Shown piece by piece: positions 39,698-47,615 of a DNA stretch of 64,000 nt. The position numbers and the translations under genes are program-made. Under the pieces are notes generated by a model that saw nothing but the letters and a program-made list of their open reading frames with translations, was not told where the DNA came from and searched no databases. Where the stretch lies: assembly GCF_963667555.1 (NCBI RefSeq), contig NZ_OY763421.1, positions 2,807,562-2,871,561 of the forward strand, given 5' to 3'. How positions within the stretch are numbered: the first letter of the stretch is position 1; each line of letters begins with the position of its first letter. This DNA is from an uncultured Methanolobus sp. (GTDB lineage Archaea > Halobacteriota > Methanosarcinia > Methanosarcinales > Methanosarcinaceae).

Positions 39698-40291
39698 TTA
39701 TTTTGGCTCTTCCTTAGCTCTTGGCATTGCAATAATTTCCCTTACCTGCATGCCGAAGAAATCAAAGGAATGTGCAGGTCTGACAACTACAGATACGTCT
39801 GCACCCTGTCTGGTTCCGCCAATTGCGATTATTTCTGTGTCAAGGGATACTGGTATGTGACCAGAATCTGCTGCCATCATTACGCATTCAAGAGCAACCT
39901 TGAATCCTTTTCCAAATACAGCTCTTAATGTGTCGGATATGACATCAGCACGGCTGGCACCACCAATACGCTTCTGAATTGCACGCTCAACACCTGAGAA
40001 CATGTGTGACTGTGTTGTCATTACAACTCCAAGCTCGTTAAGCTTCACAAGCTTGTCCTCATCGACTTCCCACTTTCCAGGTTCCTTAAGTCCGTACTGG
40101 TGTGTGATCGCTATTATCTTGACGTCCTGTCCTTTGAATGCTTCTGCGGCAACAAGTGCTGTTTCTCCGCTTGTGCTTGCCAGCAGAACGTATTTGATCC
40201 CAAGCTCTGCTGCCCTTTTAGCAGATAACTTCATGACCTCTTCTGTATTTGCTTTACCAACATCGTCAAAGTATGTGATTGTCTTTTCCAT
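39698..40291 (-). CDS. Pyruvate kinase alpha/beta-domain-like protein
   Basis: A 197-residue protein resembling only the C-terminal alpha/beta domain of pyruvate kinase (COG1751). It has NTEEVMKLSAKRAAELGIKYVLLASTSGETAL near the start, then VKIIAITHQYG, and IIAIGGTRQGADVSVVVRP toward the end. The catalytic barrel is absent, so it cannot be a pyruvate kinase. A nucleotide or phosphate ligand is plausible, function unknown. Stand-alone gene with AT-rich flanks. Confidence 0.85.
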   Translation of the reverse strand: MEKTITYFDDVGKANTEEVMKLSAKRAAELGIKYVLLASTSGETALVAAEAFKGQDVKIIAITHQYGLKEPGKWEVDEDKLVKLNELGVVMTTQSHMFSGVERAIQKRIGGASRADVISDTLRAVFGKGFKVALECVMMAADSGHIPVSLDTEIIAIGGTRQGADVSVVVRPAHSFDFFGMQVREIIAMPRAKEEPK

Positions 40292-40509
40292 GTTATCGCC
40301 TTCGTGATTTTGTAATATGGAGTGGATGATTTCTTGATTTTATGTGATAAGAATGTTTGTGGTGAGGCGTGGTTTATTTTTTCGTAGGTTTTAACCAACA
40401 GTTGATTTTAACTATACTAATATTGAGTGAAGTAAGGTTCTTATCAAAAATAGTGTTCTTGGTAAAATGCATAATAATATTTTAATACTCATTTATACAT
40501 CATAAATTT

Positions 40510-41304
40510 ATGAATACATCAATTACAGAACAGCTTGTTCATACTACTACCAGAATAGAGTCTCATCTGATTCAAGGAAATTCAGTAGGTACTGGATTCT
40601 TTTTCATGTTTAAATTTGATGACGGAATGGAAGTTCCAGTTATTATTACAAATAAGCATGTGATAAATGGAGGAATAAAAGGATTTTTTAGACTAACAAA
40701 AGCGGATACAGATGGTAATCCTATTTATTCTGAACATGAAACTATTAAACTAGATAATTTTGCAAAGCAATGGATTCCACATCCTAATTCAGAAGTAGAT
40801 TTATGCATTTTGCCAATTGCTCCAATATTAAATCAAAATAAGTTCTTTTTGAAATTTGTTAGTGAGCTTGATATTCCAACACAAGACGAATTCAACGAAT
40901 TGGTAGCTATTGAAGATATAACTATGATTGGATATCCAAATGGTTTGTGGGATTCAGCTAATAATATGCCTATTGTCCGTAGAGGTATAACGGCGACCCA
41001 CCCTGGATTAGATTATATGGGGAAAAGTGAATTTATAATTGATGCATCTGTTTTTCCAGGTTCAAGTGGTTCTCCTGTATTCCTTCTAAATATCGGTAGC
41101 TACTCAAAAAAAGATGGTGGTATTGTAATTGGGAGTAGACTCAAATGTTTAGGGATAACATATGCTGTAAATCAGCATCAAATAAATGGTTCAACTGGCT
41201 CTCTCTATATCCCTAATAATTTAGGTATTGTAATCAAATCTAATACTATTTTGGATTTCAAACCCATTCTCAAAAAAATACTAGAGCAGCAGAGTGCTAA
41301 CTAA
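40510..41304 (+). CDS. Trypsin-like serine peptidase, stand-alone
   Basis: A 264-residue chymotrypsin-fold peptidase. The triad is visible: His50 in IITNKHVI, Asp97 in SEVDLCIL and Ser186 in FPGSSGSPVF. There is no signal peptide, membrane anchor or PDZ domain, so a cytoplasmic role is likely, unlike HtrA proteases. The sequence is clearly more AT-rich than its neighbours, suggesting horizontal acquisition. No partner gene is adjacent. Such isolated trypsin-like domains also occur as effectors in defence systems, but nothing here shows that. Confidence 0.85.
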   Translation: MNTSITEQLVHTTTRIESHLIQGNSVGTGFFFMFKFDDGMEVPVIITNKHVINGGIKGFFRLTKADTDGNPIYSEHETIKLDNFAKQWIPHPNSEVDLCILPIAPILNQNKFFLKFVSELDIPTQDEFNELVAIEDITMIGYPNGLWDSANNMPIVRRGITATHPGLDYMGKSEFIIDASVFPGSSGSPVFLLNIGSYSKKDGGIVIGSRLKCLGITYAVNQHQINGSTGSLYIPNNLGIVIKSNTILDFKPILKKILEQQSAN

Positions 41305-41472
41305 CTGTCTATTTTAATTTCACCATTTTTGATACTTGGTTTTCATCTTTATTGTTTCAAAGCTCCCATCTAAGTATCAAAAATCCCTCTCCACAAACGA
41401 TGCTCTTATCTATAAGATAAATCTTATAATAATACAGGGAGTTTAGCAAGTTGTATTTTAAAAGGTGATCGT

Positions 41473-42222
41473 TTGGCTGAAACAGATTATGACGATAACA
41501 ATGTAAAGATCATAACCACAGAGATTCAAACTGAAAATCCGGTACTTATAGAGGGATTTCCGGGTATAGGTTTAGTTGGTAACATTGCAAGTCAGCAGAT
41601 AATAGATGAACTTAAGATGGAATATGTAGGTTCCATAGATTCCAGGCATTTCCCGCCAATAGCGGTTCTTTACGAAGGACTCATCAACATGCCTGTCAGG
41701 ATATATGAAAGCACAGAGCATGGCATGGTAATGGTAGTCTCTGACATTCCTATTAATCCTGTAGTTGCATACGATATAAGCAAAGCACTTCTCACATGGG
41801 CACAGGCTATCAATGTGAAAGAAGTCGTATCCCTTGCAGGAATCGCAACCATGAGCGAGGAGCACAAAGTATTCGGTGCAGCCACCAACATGGAGATGCT
41901 GGAGAGAATAAAGGAAAAAGTAGAACTATTCCAGATGGGAACCATCTCAGGAATCTCCGGCAGCATCATGGGAGAATGTCTCGTGCGTGAAGTACCGGCA
42001 ATAAGCCTGCTCGGTTCAACCATGAGCCAGAACCCTGACCCAAGGGCGGCGGCAGTAGTTATCGATGTCCTGAACCTTCTTTACGACTACGGCATCAACA
42101 CCGAAGGTCTCATAGAACAGGCAGAGAAGATCGAGATCGAGATGCAGAGACTCGCAGAGGATGTAAGGACAACCGAACAGCCAACAACAGGTGGAAGAAA
42201 AGAGTTCCCAATGTACGGGTGA
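41473..42222 (+). CDS. PAC2-family (proteasome assembly chaperone-like) protein
   Basis: A 249-residue protein of the COG2047 ATP-grasp-like PAC2 family. The conserved opening is ENPVLIEGFPGIGLVGNIASQ (abridged), with PVVAYDISKALLTWAQ in the middle and a helical C-terminus rich in Glu. Archaeal members are linked to proteasome assembly by homology. The start is TTG with GGTGAT 6 bases upstream. The next gene, DUF473, starts 5 bases after its stop, so they are co-transcribed. Confidence 0.9.
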   Translation: MAETDYDDNNVKIITTEIQTENPVLIEGFPGIGLVGNIASQQIIDELKMEYVGSIDSRHFPPIAVLYEGLINMPVRIYESTEHGMVMVVSDIPINPVVAYDISKALLTWAQAINVKEVVSLAGIATMSEEHKVFGAATNMEMLERIKEKVELFQMGTISGISGSIMGECLVREVPAISLLGSTMSQNPDPRAAAVVIDVLNLLYDYGINTEGLIEQAEKIEIEMQRLAEDVRTTEQPTTGGRKEFPMYG

Positions 42223-42226
42223 TAAC

Positions 42227-42616
42227 ATGGAATATATTGCTTTAACAGGAATATCCGAGCGTGTTATCTCAGAACTGAGACAAAACCGGCTTCTGACAAT
42301 AGAGATCAGAAGTCCTCACAACTTTCTTGCAGCACTACGCATGAATGTAGGCGACATGTTGTTCCTCACACACACAAGCCCTGAAGACCTCACAGGCGGC
42401 AGCATGGGCATAATCACCAAACTGGTCAGGCATCAGGTCTCAACACACCGTGTAATGCAGAGCAACGAAGCCTTTTACGAGGAACGTGAAACCACAAGTC
42501 TCAGACTTCAGCTCGACCCCAAATGTATTGCACGTGTCAGAAAAGTCCTGAACAACACCATCGGTGAAGTCACAAAAGTAGACGCGGAAGAGATTCCACT
42601 CTACAACGCCAGATGA
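42227..42616 (+). CDS. DUF473-family protein
   Basis: A 129-residue protein with motifs LTGISERVISELRQN and SPHNFLAALRMNVGDMLFLT. This matches the methanogen-specific DUF473 family, function unknown. The ATG at 42227 lies directly after GGGTGATAAC, the end of the preceding PAC2 gene, which doubles as ribosome-binding site. The frame is open further upstream into the PAC2 gene, but the overlap and missing signal argue against that start. Confidence 0.85.
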   Translation: MEYIALTGISERVISELRQNRLLTIEIRSPHNFLAALRMNVGDMLFLTHTSPEDLTGGSMGIITKLVRHQVSTHRVMQSNEAFYEERETTSLRLQLDPKCIARVRKVLNNTIGEVTKVDAEEIPLYNAR

Positions 42617-42659
42617 TTATACTCAATGGAATCAATAAGATTCAATACAATTGATATAA

Positions 42660-43295
42660 TCAATCAAAAGTTGCAGGGATGTTTTCCAGTCCCTTCTCTA
42701 TTTTTTCCAGCATACTATATGCAATTCCAATAGGAACTTCCTCATTAGCATAGCCGCTATGTTTTCTCGAACCCTTGCACCCGTATGAAATCCCGATTCC
42801 CTCTTTCAGCACCCTTGCAGTGCAATCTCCGCATATGGATGCAGCACCAATCGACCTTGAAGTGATTCCTTGCCCAAAATGGAATGCATATGCCTGTATT
42901 ATCTTCATGGCACTTTCAGGTTTCAGATAAAGCAAAAGAACATCGAACTCACCGTTATTCTTCCCCAGTGGCTCGATTTTAATTGACCTGTACTCCCTCT
43001 CAATCCTCGGAAGTGAATCCACAGCTCTCTGTGCAGTCTCCATGTTCTGATAACGATTGGATTTCAGGTAATAGTCTGCCGGACTGTTATCACTAACACC
43101 AAGTATGAATTTTCCGGGTCTGCATCTCTGGTCTTCTATCAGGAAAGACTCTCCATTCAGTGCAAGGTGTACAAGTTCACAGTAAAGCCTCTCTGATGTC
43201 TCACCTTCATCATTACAAAGAGTAATGCACACAGGCTCGCCTTCATCCATAAGCGCTTCAATATTCGGGTAATTTGAATCTCTGCATGGCTTCAT
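42660..43295 (-). CDS. DUF169-family protein
   Basis: A protein of about 211 residues with the DUF169 pattern: SERLYCELVHLALNGESF near the start, RYQNMETAQRAVDSLP in the middle, and QGITSRSIGAASICGDCTARVLKEG plus SYGCKGSRKHSG (abridged) at the end. The CGDC and single later Cys might bind an iron-sulfur cluster. Function unknown. The ATG at 43295 has AGGA 9 bases upstream; an ATG at 43313 overlapping endonuclease V is the alternative. Last gene of the sepS-nfi-DUF169 operon. Confidence 0.85.
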   Translation of the reverse strand: MKPCRDSNYPNIEALMDEGEPVCITLCNDEGETSERLYCELVHLALNGESFLIEDQRCRPGKFILGVSDNSPADYYLKSNRYQNMETAQRAVDSLPRIEREYRSIKIEPLGKNNGEFDVLLLYLKPESAMKIIQAYAFHFGQGITSRSIGAASICGDCTARVLKEGIGISYGCKGSRKHSGYANEEVPIGIAYSMLEKIEKGLENIPATFD

Positions 43296-43299
43296 AATC

Positions 43300-43998
43300 T
43301 CAATTCCTGTCATTCTGTTCCAGAATCTCTTTCTTAGCCTCTGCCGCATACAAATGTGCAAGCCTTGTAGGCTCCGGAAGTTTGTATCCTTTCAGGCAGT
43401 GTTTAACGATCTCAAGCGAACTTTCAACAGAAACCTTGTGTCCGGGAGCTATAATGATTGGATTGCTGCGTTTGTTACTTTTCAGCAACCAGCCAACCTG
43501 CTCATCTTTGTACATCAGTTCATGAGATTCTCCGACCTCAATAGGTGTTTCAGAATCGCCGCAAAGTATCTTCTTTGAAACTCCAATTGTCGGAATGTCC
43601 ATGACCGCACCAAAATAAGTAGCCATTCCTGCTTTTATCGGATGGTTGATGCCGCAGGAATCAAACACAATTATATCTGGCTTACTTTCAAGTTCCATAA
43701 AAACAGATGCAATGGCTTTTCCTTCCCTGAAGTTCAGGTAAGTTGGAATATACGGAAAAGCAACCTTTTGCACGATGTATTTCTTTTCAATGATTTCAAG
43801 GGTATCATAGTCCAGAACAGGCATGGCACAGACGATCCTGTCGTCAAAATATGCGCAGTCTACGCCTGCTATCTTTTCTATTTTTCCAAAGCCATCTTCA
43901 AGACTTAACTTCTCAATGGCTTTGTTCTGGAGGACTCTGAGTTCCTCCAGTGTGCGTGAAGAGGGGTTGAACCAGTGATCCAGTTCGCTATTATTCAA
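43300..43998 (-). CDS. nfi: Endonuclease V
   Basis: Repair nuclease that cuts near deaminated adenine (inosine). The family motifs are all visible: GVDCAY with catalytic Asp47, YIPTYLNFREG (in most enzymes YIPGxLxFRE) and DSCGINHPIKAGMATYFG. The 232-residue length is normal. The start overlaps the sepS stop by 8 bases, which indicates coupled translation. The DUF169 gene follows directly. Confidence 0.94.
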   Translation of the reverse strand: MNNSELDHWFNPSSRTLEELRVLQNKAIEKLSLEDGFGKIEKIAGVDCAYFDDRIVCAMPVLDYDTLEIIEKKYIVQKVAFPYIPTYLNFREGKAIASVFMELESKPDIIVFDSCGINHPIKAGMATYFGAVMDIPTIGVSKKILCGDSETPIEVGESHELMYKDEQVGWLLKSNKRSNPIIIAPGHKVSVESSLEIVKHCLKGYKLPEPTRLAHLYAAEAKKEILEQNDRN

Positions 43999-45610
43999 TA
44001 GTTGCCCTCACAGTAGTGAACACAGGTCCACGGATGTCGATCTTCTTCTTGTTGCTTGTGATGAAGCGCTGTGCAAGTGGTTCAAGGCGGATGTTTATCT
44101 CAGAAGGAACCTTCACGATCCTGACCCTTGTCTCAACTTCGCTCTCACCGTTTGCAATTGCATTCTCAATGTCCTTTGCAGCCTGGCAGGCAAATGCATC
44201 AAGGAATGTAACGCCGGTTCTTGCAGAGTGGTTCTCAAGTACATTCTTCCATTTCTTGTTGTCAGGTACTCCGAGGATGTCGTTCTCATAAGCAACGATC
44301 TCATTAAACACTGCAGGACCACAGAGCTTTGTTTCCTCTTCCGGCTCGACAACAGCGACCTTCACTGTCTTTCCGTTGATCGTTCCTTCCCATGCAGGGA
44401 ACTCACATGGACTTGGAGTTGAACCATGTTCCTTACAGACAGCCACAATAGCCTTTACGATCTCCTGACCTTCTGCGGTTTCAGGTACACTTGCAACTTT
44501 GACGTTCTTTGCAAGCTCGTTGTCGGTCATCTTCCACTCAGAATACTGTGTAATCTGCGGGTATGTGAGTGAACGGATGTCAGTTGCATCGTGGAGTATC
44601 ATAGCAAGCCTTTCCACGCCAAGTCCGAGGTTCATCACAGGATATGGTATATTGTACTGTGAGAGGGCGATAGGAGAGTAAATACCAAAGGTTGCTATCT
44701 CTATCCATCCGTCTGAATATTTCGTCTTAGAACCCACTAGATTTGGATGGTAAGCAAATACCTCTATCTGAGTGTCAGGTACGTAGTATTTGCTGCGCTT
44801 GTCATCCGGCCTGAACATGAACTTTTCAAAACCGAACTGTGAAAGTAATCCCTGTGCCACTGCTTTTCCGTGGTCTATGGTCACGTTCTCATCCATTATA
44901 ACACAGGATGCAGAGTAGTAGGTCATAAGACGTGCCGCATCTTCATCCTGCTCTCTCCTGAAACAGCGGTCAATTGAGAAGAAGTTAAAAGGCGGGTTTG
45001 CACGCTCGATTATAGATGAAAGGCTGATAAACCATCCTGAAGTCATGTGACTTCTGAGAGTCTTCTTGGTTGCCTGTGGAATAAGTTCTTTGAATTCCGG
45101 GAAGACCTGATCGATCATCTCAACTACAAGTGAGTCTGAGATATTGATGCTGGCTGCGATCTCAGGTACGAGGTCATCTCCCTCAACATCTCCCTTCTTG
45201 TATGCGTGAAGAACCTTTCTGATGGTCTCAATAGCTTCGTCATCAACTCCTCCGAGTATCTTCTTGATCTCAGCAATACGCTCGTCTGAGATGCCTACAT
45301 TCGGACGTGGAAGTCCTGCAAGGTAGAAACACCTGTCAAGGACAGCCAGTGCCTCATGGCTGAACTGTTTGTGAACCTCTCTCTCATCAACAATTAGTGG
45401 GTTCATCATTTCTTCAAATCCCATCCTAAGGTAAGCATCACGAAGTTTTGAGATCGTATCATAGACTGGGTGTGGCTTGCCGTATTTGATGGTCATGTGC
45501 GGGTACTGATCATTCAGCTTTGACTCGCTGATGTACTCTGCACCCTTATTCCATGCAGCATCAAAATCCTCGCTTGCTGCTTTTTTAATATCATCAGGGT
45601 TGAATTTCAT
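43991..45610 (-). CDS. sepS: O-phosphoseryl-tRNA(Cys) synthetase (SepRS)
   Basis: Class II synthetase that charges tRNA-Cys with phosphoserine; SepCysS then makes Cys-tRNA. The 539-residue protein follows the SepRS layout: N-terminal helices, motif 1 region RMGFEEMMNPLIVDEREVHKQF, motif 2 LFRSHM-type segment TLRSHMTSGWF and FSIDRCFRREQ, motif 3 GLGVERLAMI, and the end VIDVRGPVF-like KIDIRGPVFTTV. It could be mistaken for PheRS alpha, but the TLRSHMTSGWF phosphoserine pocket and the ends are SepRS-specific. It heads an operon with endonuclease V. The cognate tRNA-Cys lies in this window. Confidence 0.95.
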   Translation of the reverse strand: MKFNPDDIKKAASEDFDAAWNKGAEYISESKLNDQYPHMTIKYGKPHPVYDTISKLRDAYLRMGFEEMMNPLIVDEREVHKQFSHEALAVLDRCFYLAGLPRPNVGISDERIAEIKKILGGVDDEAIETIRKVLHAYKKGDVEGDDLVPEIAASINISDSLVVEMIDQVFPEFKELIPQATKKTLRSHMTSGWFISLSSIIERANPPFNFFSIDRCFRREQDEDAARLMTYYSASCVIMDENVTIDHGKAVAQGLLSQFGFEKFMFRPDDKRSKYYVPDTQIEVFAYHPNLVGSKTKYSDGWIEIATFGIYSPIALSQYNIPYPVMNLGLGVERLAMILHDATDIRSLTYPQITQYSEWKMTDNELAKNVKVASVPETAEGQEIVKAIVAVCKEHGSTPSPCEFPAWEGTINGKTVKVAVVEPEEETKLCGPAVFNEIVAYENDILGVPDNKKWKNVLENHSARTGVTFLDAFACQAAKDIENAIANGESEVETRVRIVKVPSEINIRLEPLAQRFITSNKKKIDIRGPVFTTVRATIE

Positions 45611-45692
45611 TTATATTCCTCGTAATATGTGTAAATATGTTATTGTGATCTTGAAATTGAAAGCAGATAATTCAGGCAGACCGACCAATTGC

Positions 45693-46322
45693 CTAATTTA
45701 TTCTATTCTCTAATTCCTTCATTGCCTTTTCCAGCTTTTGCTGCCTCATGGCATTTGTAAGGTCGCCTCTGGTCTTCTCTATGATCGATCTTGTAACATC
45801 GGTCTTGTGCCGCAGTCCTTTGGTCATAGCATCCGGATAATCGAACATCATGAGACAGTTGTATATCTCTTCCATAAGACTCAGATATTTTTCTCCTTCT
45901 TCAGGCATGTCCTTTCTTATCAGGTCAAGGATGTGTCGTCTGAGTTCCCCTCCAACATCACCCAGTCCGTTCAGATATGCCACATCGCTGACATTGAGTT
46001 CCTGAGGTCCGGGCACTTCTTTGTCTTCACCGCTGAGTATGTTGTATATCACAAGACACTCAACAAATTCCTGCTGCGCGTGTTCCAGAAAGCCGGAATA
46101 GTATATATCAGGATGATCCGCAAGCAATGTGTTCATTTTCTCTGTCATTTTCATGGCTTCGGATATCAGCTTCTTAGCCTTATCAAAATCCCTGTTATGT
46201 ATGCTGTACATCGCTGTCCTGCAGTTGCGCACAACGTCTCTGGAAATTGCCAGACTGCTCTCTCTTGCTTTGTCTTTTTCCTCAAAGCTGTCTTTAATAC
46301 TGCAGGATATATTGTAGATCAT
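45693..46322 (-). CDS. Translin-family RNA-binding protein
   Basis: A 209-residue all-helical protein of the COG2178 translin group. The N-terminal segment SSLAISRDVVRNCRTAMYSIHNRDFDKAKKL and the central AQQEFVECLVIYNILSG are typical. Translins bind single-stranded nucleic acid and, with TRAX, act as RNases on tRNA leaders and small RNAs. The acidic residues E-E-D of TRAX may be present in HAQQEFVEC but I cannot confirm the active site. Monocistronic, downstream of the UPF0147 gene on the same strand. Confidence 0.88.
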   Translation of the reverse strand: MIYNISCSIKDSFEEKDKARESSLAISRDVVRNCRTAMYSIHNRDFDKAKKLISEAMKMTEKMNTLLADHPDIYYSGFLEHAQQEFVECLVIYNILSGEDKEVPGPQELNVSDVAYLNGLGDVGGELRRHILDLIRKDMPEEGEKYLSLMEEIYNCLMMFDYPDAMTKGLRHKTDVTRSIIEKTRGDLTNAMRQQKLEKAMKELENRIN

Positions 46323-46431
46323 TCCAATCCTTTAGTTCATTTACAGCTTGATATAAACAGTTTTTCAAAAGCGTGGATAAAAACAGTGATATTTTGGATA
46401 CGAAATATCCAATTCAAAGTTAAAAAAGGTA

Positions 46432-46456
46432 AAAAAGCGAACAATCAGATTGTTCG
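46432..46456 (-). terminator. Terminator of the UPF0147 gene
   Basis: On the minus strand CGAACAAT-CTG-ATTGTTCG is followed by CTTTTTTACC. It starts 2 bases after the stop. Confidence 0.75.
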
Positions 46457-46458
46457 TT

Positions 46459-46725
46459 CTACTCATCGACCGGAATGGTCTCGAGCTGGCTTGCGACATC
46501 CCATATGAGTGTTCTTGTGTGAACAGGGATGTTAGGGTCGTTGCTGATATCCTCAAGAATGGATATGCTTGATGATGTTCTCAAAAAGAGTGGTTCATCT
46601 TTCTTACTTAATGTTTCCAGAATATCATTTGCAGAACGCCTAATGTTCCTTGGTACTGAATTATCGTTTGCGATATATTCTAATTTTTGTTTGCATTCTT
46701 CAATGACTTGATCAAAACTTGACAT
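46459..46725 (-). CDS. UPF0147-family protein
   Basis: An 88-residue helical protein with the family pattern: [28 protein letters not shown] in the first half and a repeated version, [24 protein letters not shown], in the second. The two halves look like an internal duplication with NDxxVPxxxR motifs. Widespread in archaea, function unknown. It has a strong hairpin terminator directly after its stop. Confidence 0.92.
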   Translation of the reverse strand: MSSFDQVIEECKQKLEYIANDNSVPRNIRRSANDILETLSKKDEPLFLRTSSSISILEDISNDPNIPVHTRTLIWDVASQLETIPVDE

Positions 46726-46842
46726 ATAGGATCACCTTGATAACTTTGAAATCAAAATAGGGTTGCTCAATTTATCCCTAAATAATTATATTCTATAAAA
46801 AGACTTTCATTGGTATATATGTTTTGAGAAAAAGGAGATAAC

Positions 46843-47310
46843 ATGTCAAACACTGATGATGAAAATGTACAAAAAATATCCCGAATGCTTGAGATTGGTG
46901 CAACAATGCTTGCACAACATTGCGACAACTGTGGTGCCCCACTCTTCCGCTATCAGGGGAGGGTACTATGCCCAGTTTGTGATGATGTCCGGGACCCTCG
47001 GGGAAGCATGCAGCCACGATCTGCTCCGGCAGTTCCCACAAAACCAAAAACAGAAGTTTCTCCAGTAGAAACAAAGGAATCTCAAGTTGCGGCAGTCCCC
47101 AAAACCACACCTTCAATACCTCCACATGAAGAAGCATCTTTGGATAGGTCTCCTTCAATTCCGGCATCAATTCCCGAACTGGAAACTCTGCTTGTCAGAA
47201 AAATGGTGTCACTTGCAAACGCAATGCAGGATGAGACAGATGTGAGGCGAATATCCGATCATCTGGATATGATAGAGCGCTGCATGGATATCATGAATAA
47301 AATGAAGTGA
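46843..47310 (+). CDS. SSSCA1/p27-like zinc-ribbon protein
   Basis: A 155-residue protein of the COG1645 family. The N-terminal zinc ribbon has C27-DN-C30 and C43-PV-C46 (CDNCGAPLF and LCPVCDD), preceded by the family helix ISRMLEIGATMLAQH. A Pro/Thr-rich linker (about 55-105) leads to a C-terminal helix pair. Related eukaryotic proteins are autoantigens of unknown role. AAGGAG stands 7 bases before the ATG. Converges with hef across a repeat element. Confidence 0.92.
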   Translation: MSNTDDENVQKISRMLEIGATMLAQHCDNCGAPLFRYQGRVLCPVCDDVRDPRGSMQPRSAPAVPTKPKTEVSPVETKESQVAAVPKTTPSIPPHEEASLDRSPSIPASIPELETLLVRKMVSLANAMQDETDVRRISDHLDMIERCMDIMNKMK

Positions 47311-47336
47311 TCAGGTTATTTGTGATTTCGTTAGTG

Positions 47337-47365
47337 GGATTTCCTTTGTAGAAATCCCTCCATTA
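47337..47365 (+). terminator. Possible terminator of the zinc-ribbon gene
   Basis: GGGATTTCC-TTTGTA-GGAAATCCC is not fully spelled (GGGATTTCCTTTGTAGAAATCCC): stem GGGATTTC/GAAATCCC around a 7-base loop, about 27 bases after the stop. No long T-run follows at once. Confidence 0.55.
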
Positions 47366-47440
47366 ATATTTTGAGTATGCAAGTCGGTTTGTCAGGTCAA
47401 CATATTCTATTTCATATAATGACTAATTTGAGTCATCCTG

Positions 47441-47603
47441 AAGGGTCCGGCGAAGCCGGCGTTTTCCAACTAGACTGAATTAAAAATGTATGTGATGCAC
47501 GAAGATGCCTTCTTGACCGCACTTCCGCATAATTATCCATATAACCGTAATAATCTTCTTCATGGCAGCATCGGAATGTGCCGCCTTCGGCGGATGGTTA
47601 CTT
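47441..47603 (-). repeat. Hairpin-ended repeat element, copy 2
   Basis: The reverse complement begins AAGTAACCATCCGCCG, has the hairpin CCGCCGAAGGCGG, and ends GGAAAACGCCGGCTTCGCCG. It is the inverted partner of 36253-36428 with a different AT-rich centre. It ends 13 bases past the hef stop codon. Confidence 0.7.
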
Positions 47604-47615
47604 TATTTTTAGAAC

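Larger units (their letters stand above)
47311..47615. other. Convergent spacer holding repeat copy 2
   Basis: No gene is supported in these 305 bases. Nearly half is the repeat element at 47441-47603. A weak stem (GGGATTTCC/GGAAATCCC type) near 47337-47362 may terminate the zinc-ribbon gene. Confidence 0.5.

Noticed and set aside
43991..45610. Phenylalanyl-tRNA synthetase alpha subunit
   Set aside because: Related in fold, but TLRSHMTSGWF, the length and the ends match SepRS.
45738..46508. 256-codon plus-strand frame opposite the translin-like and UPF0147 genes
   Set aside because: Crosses the ends of two well-supported minus-strand genes and a terminator; no domain.
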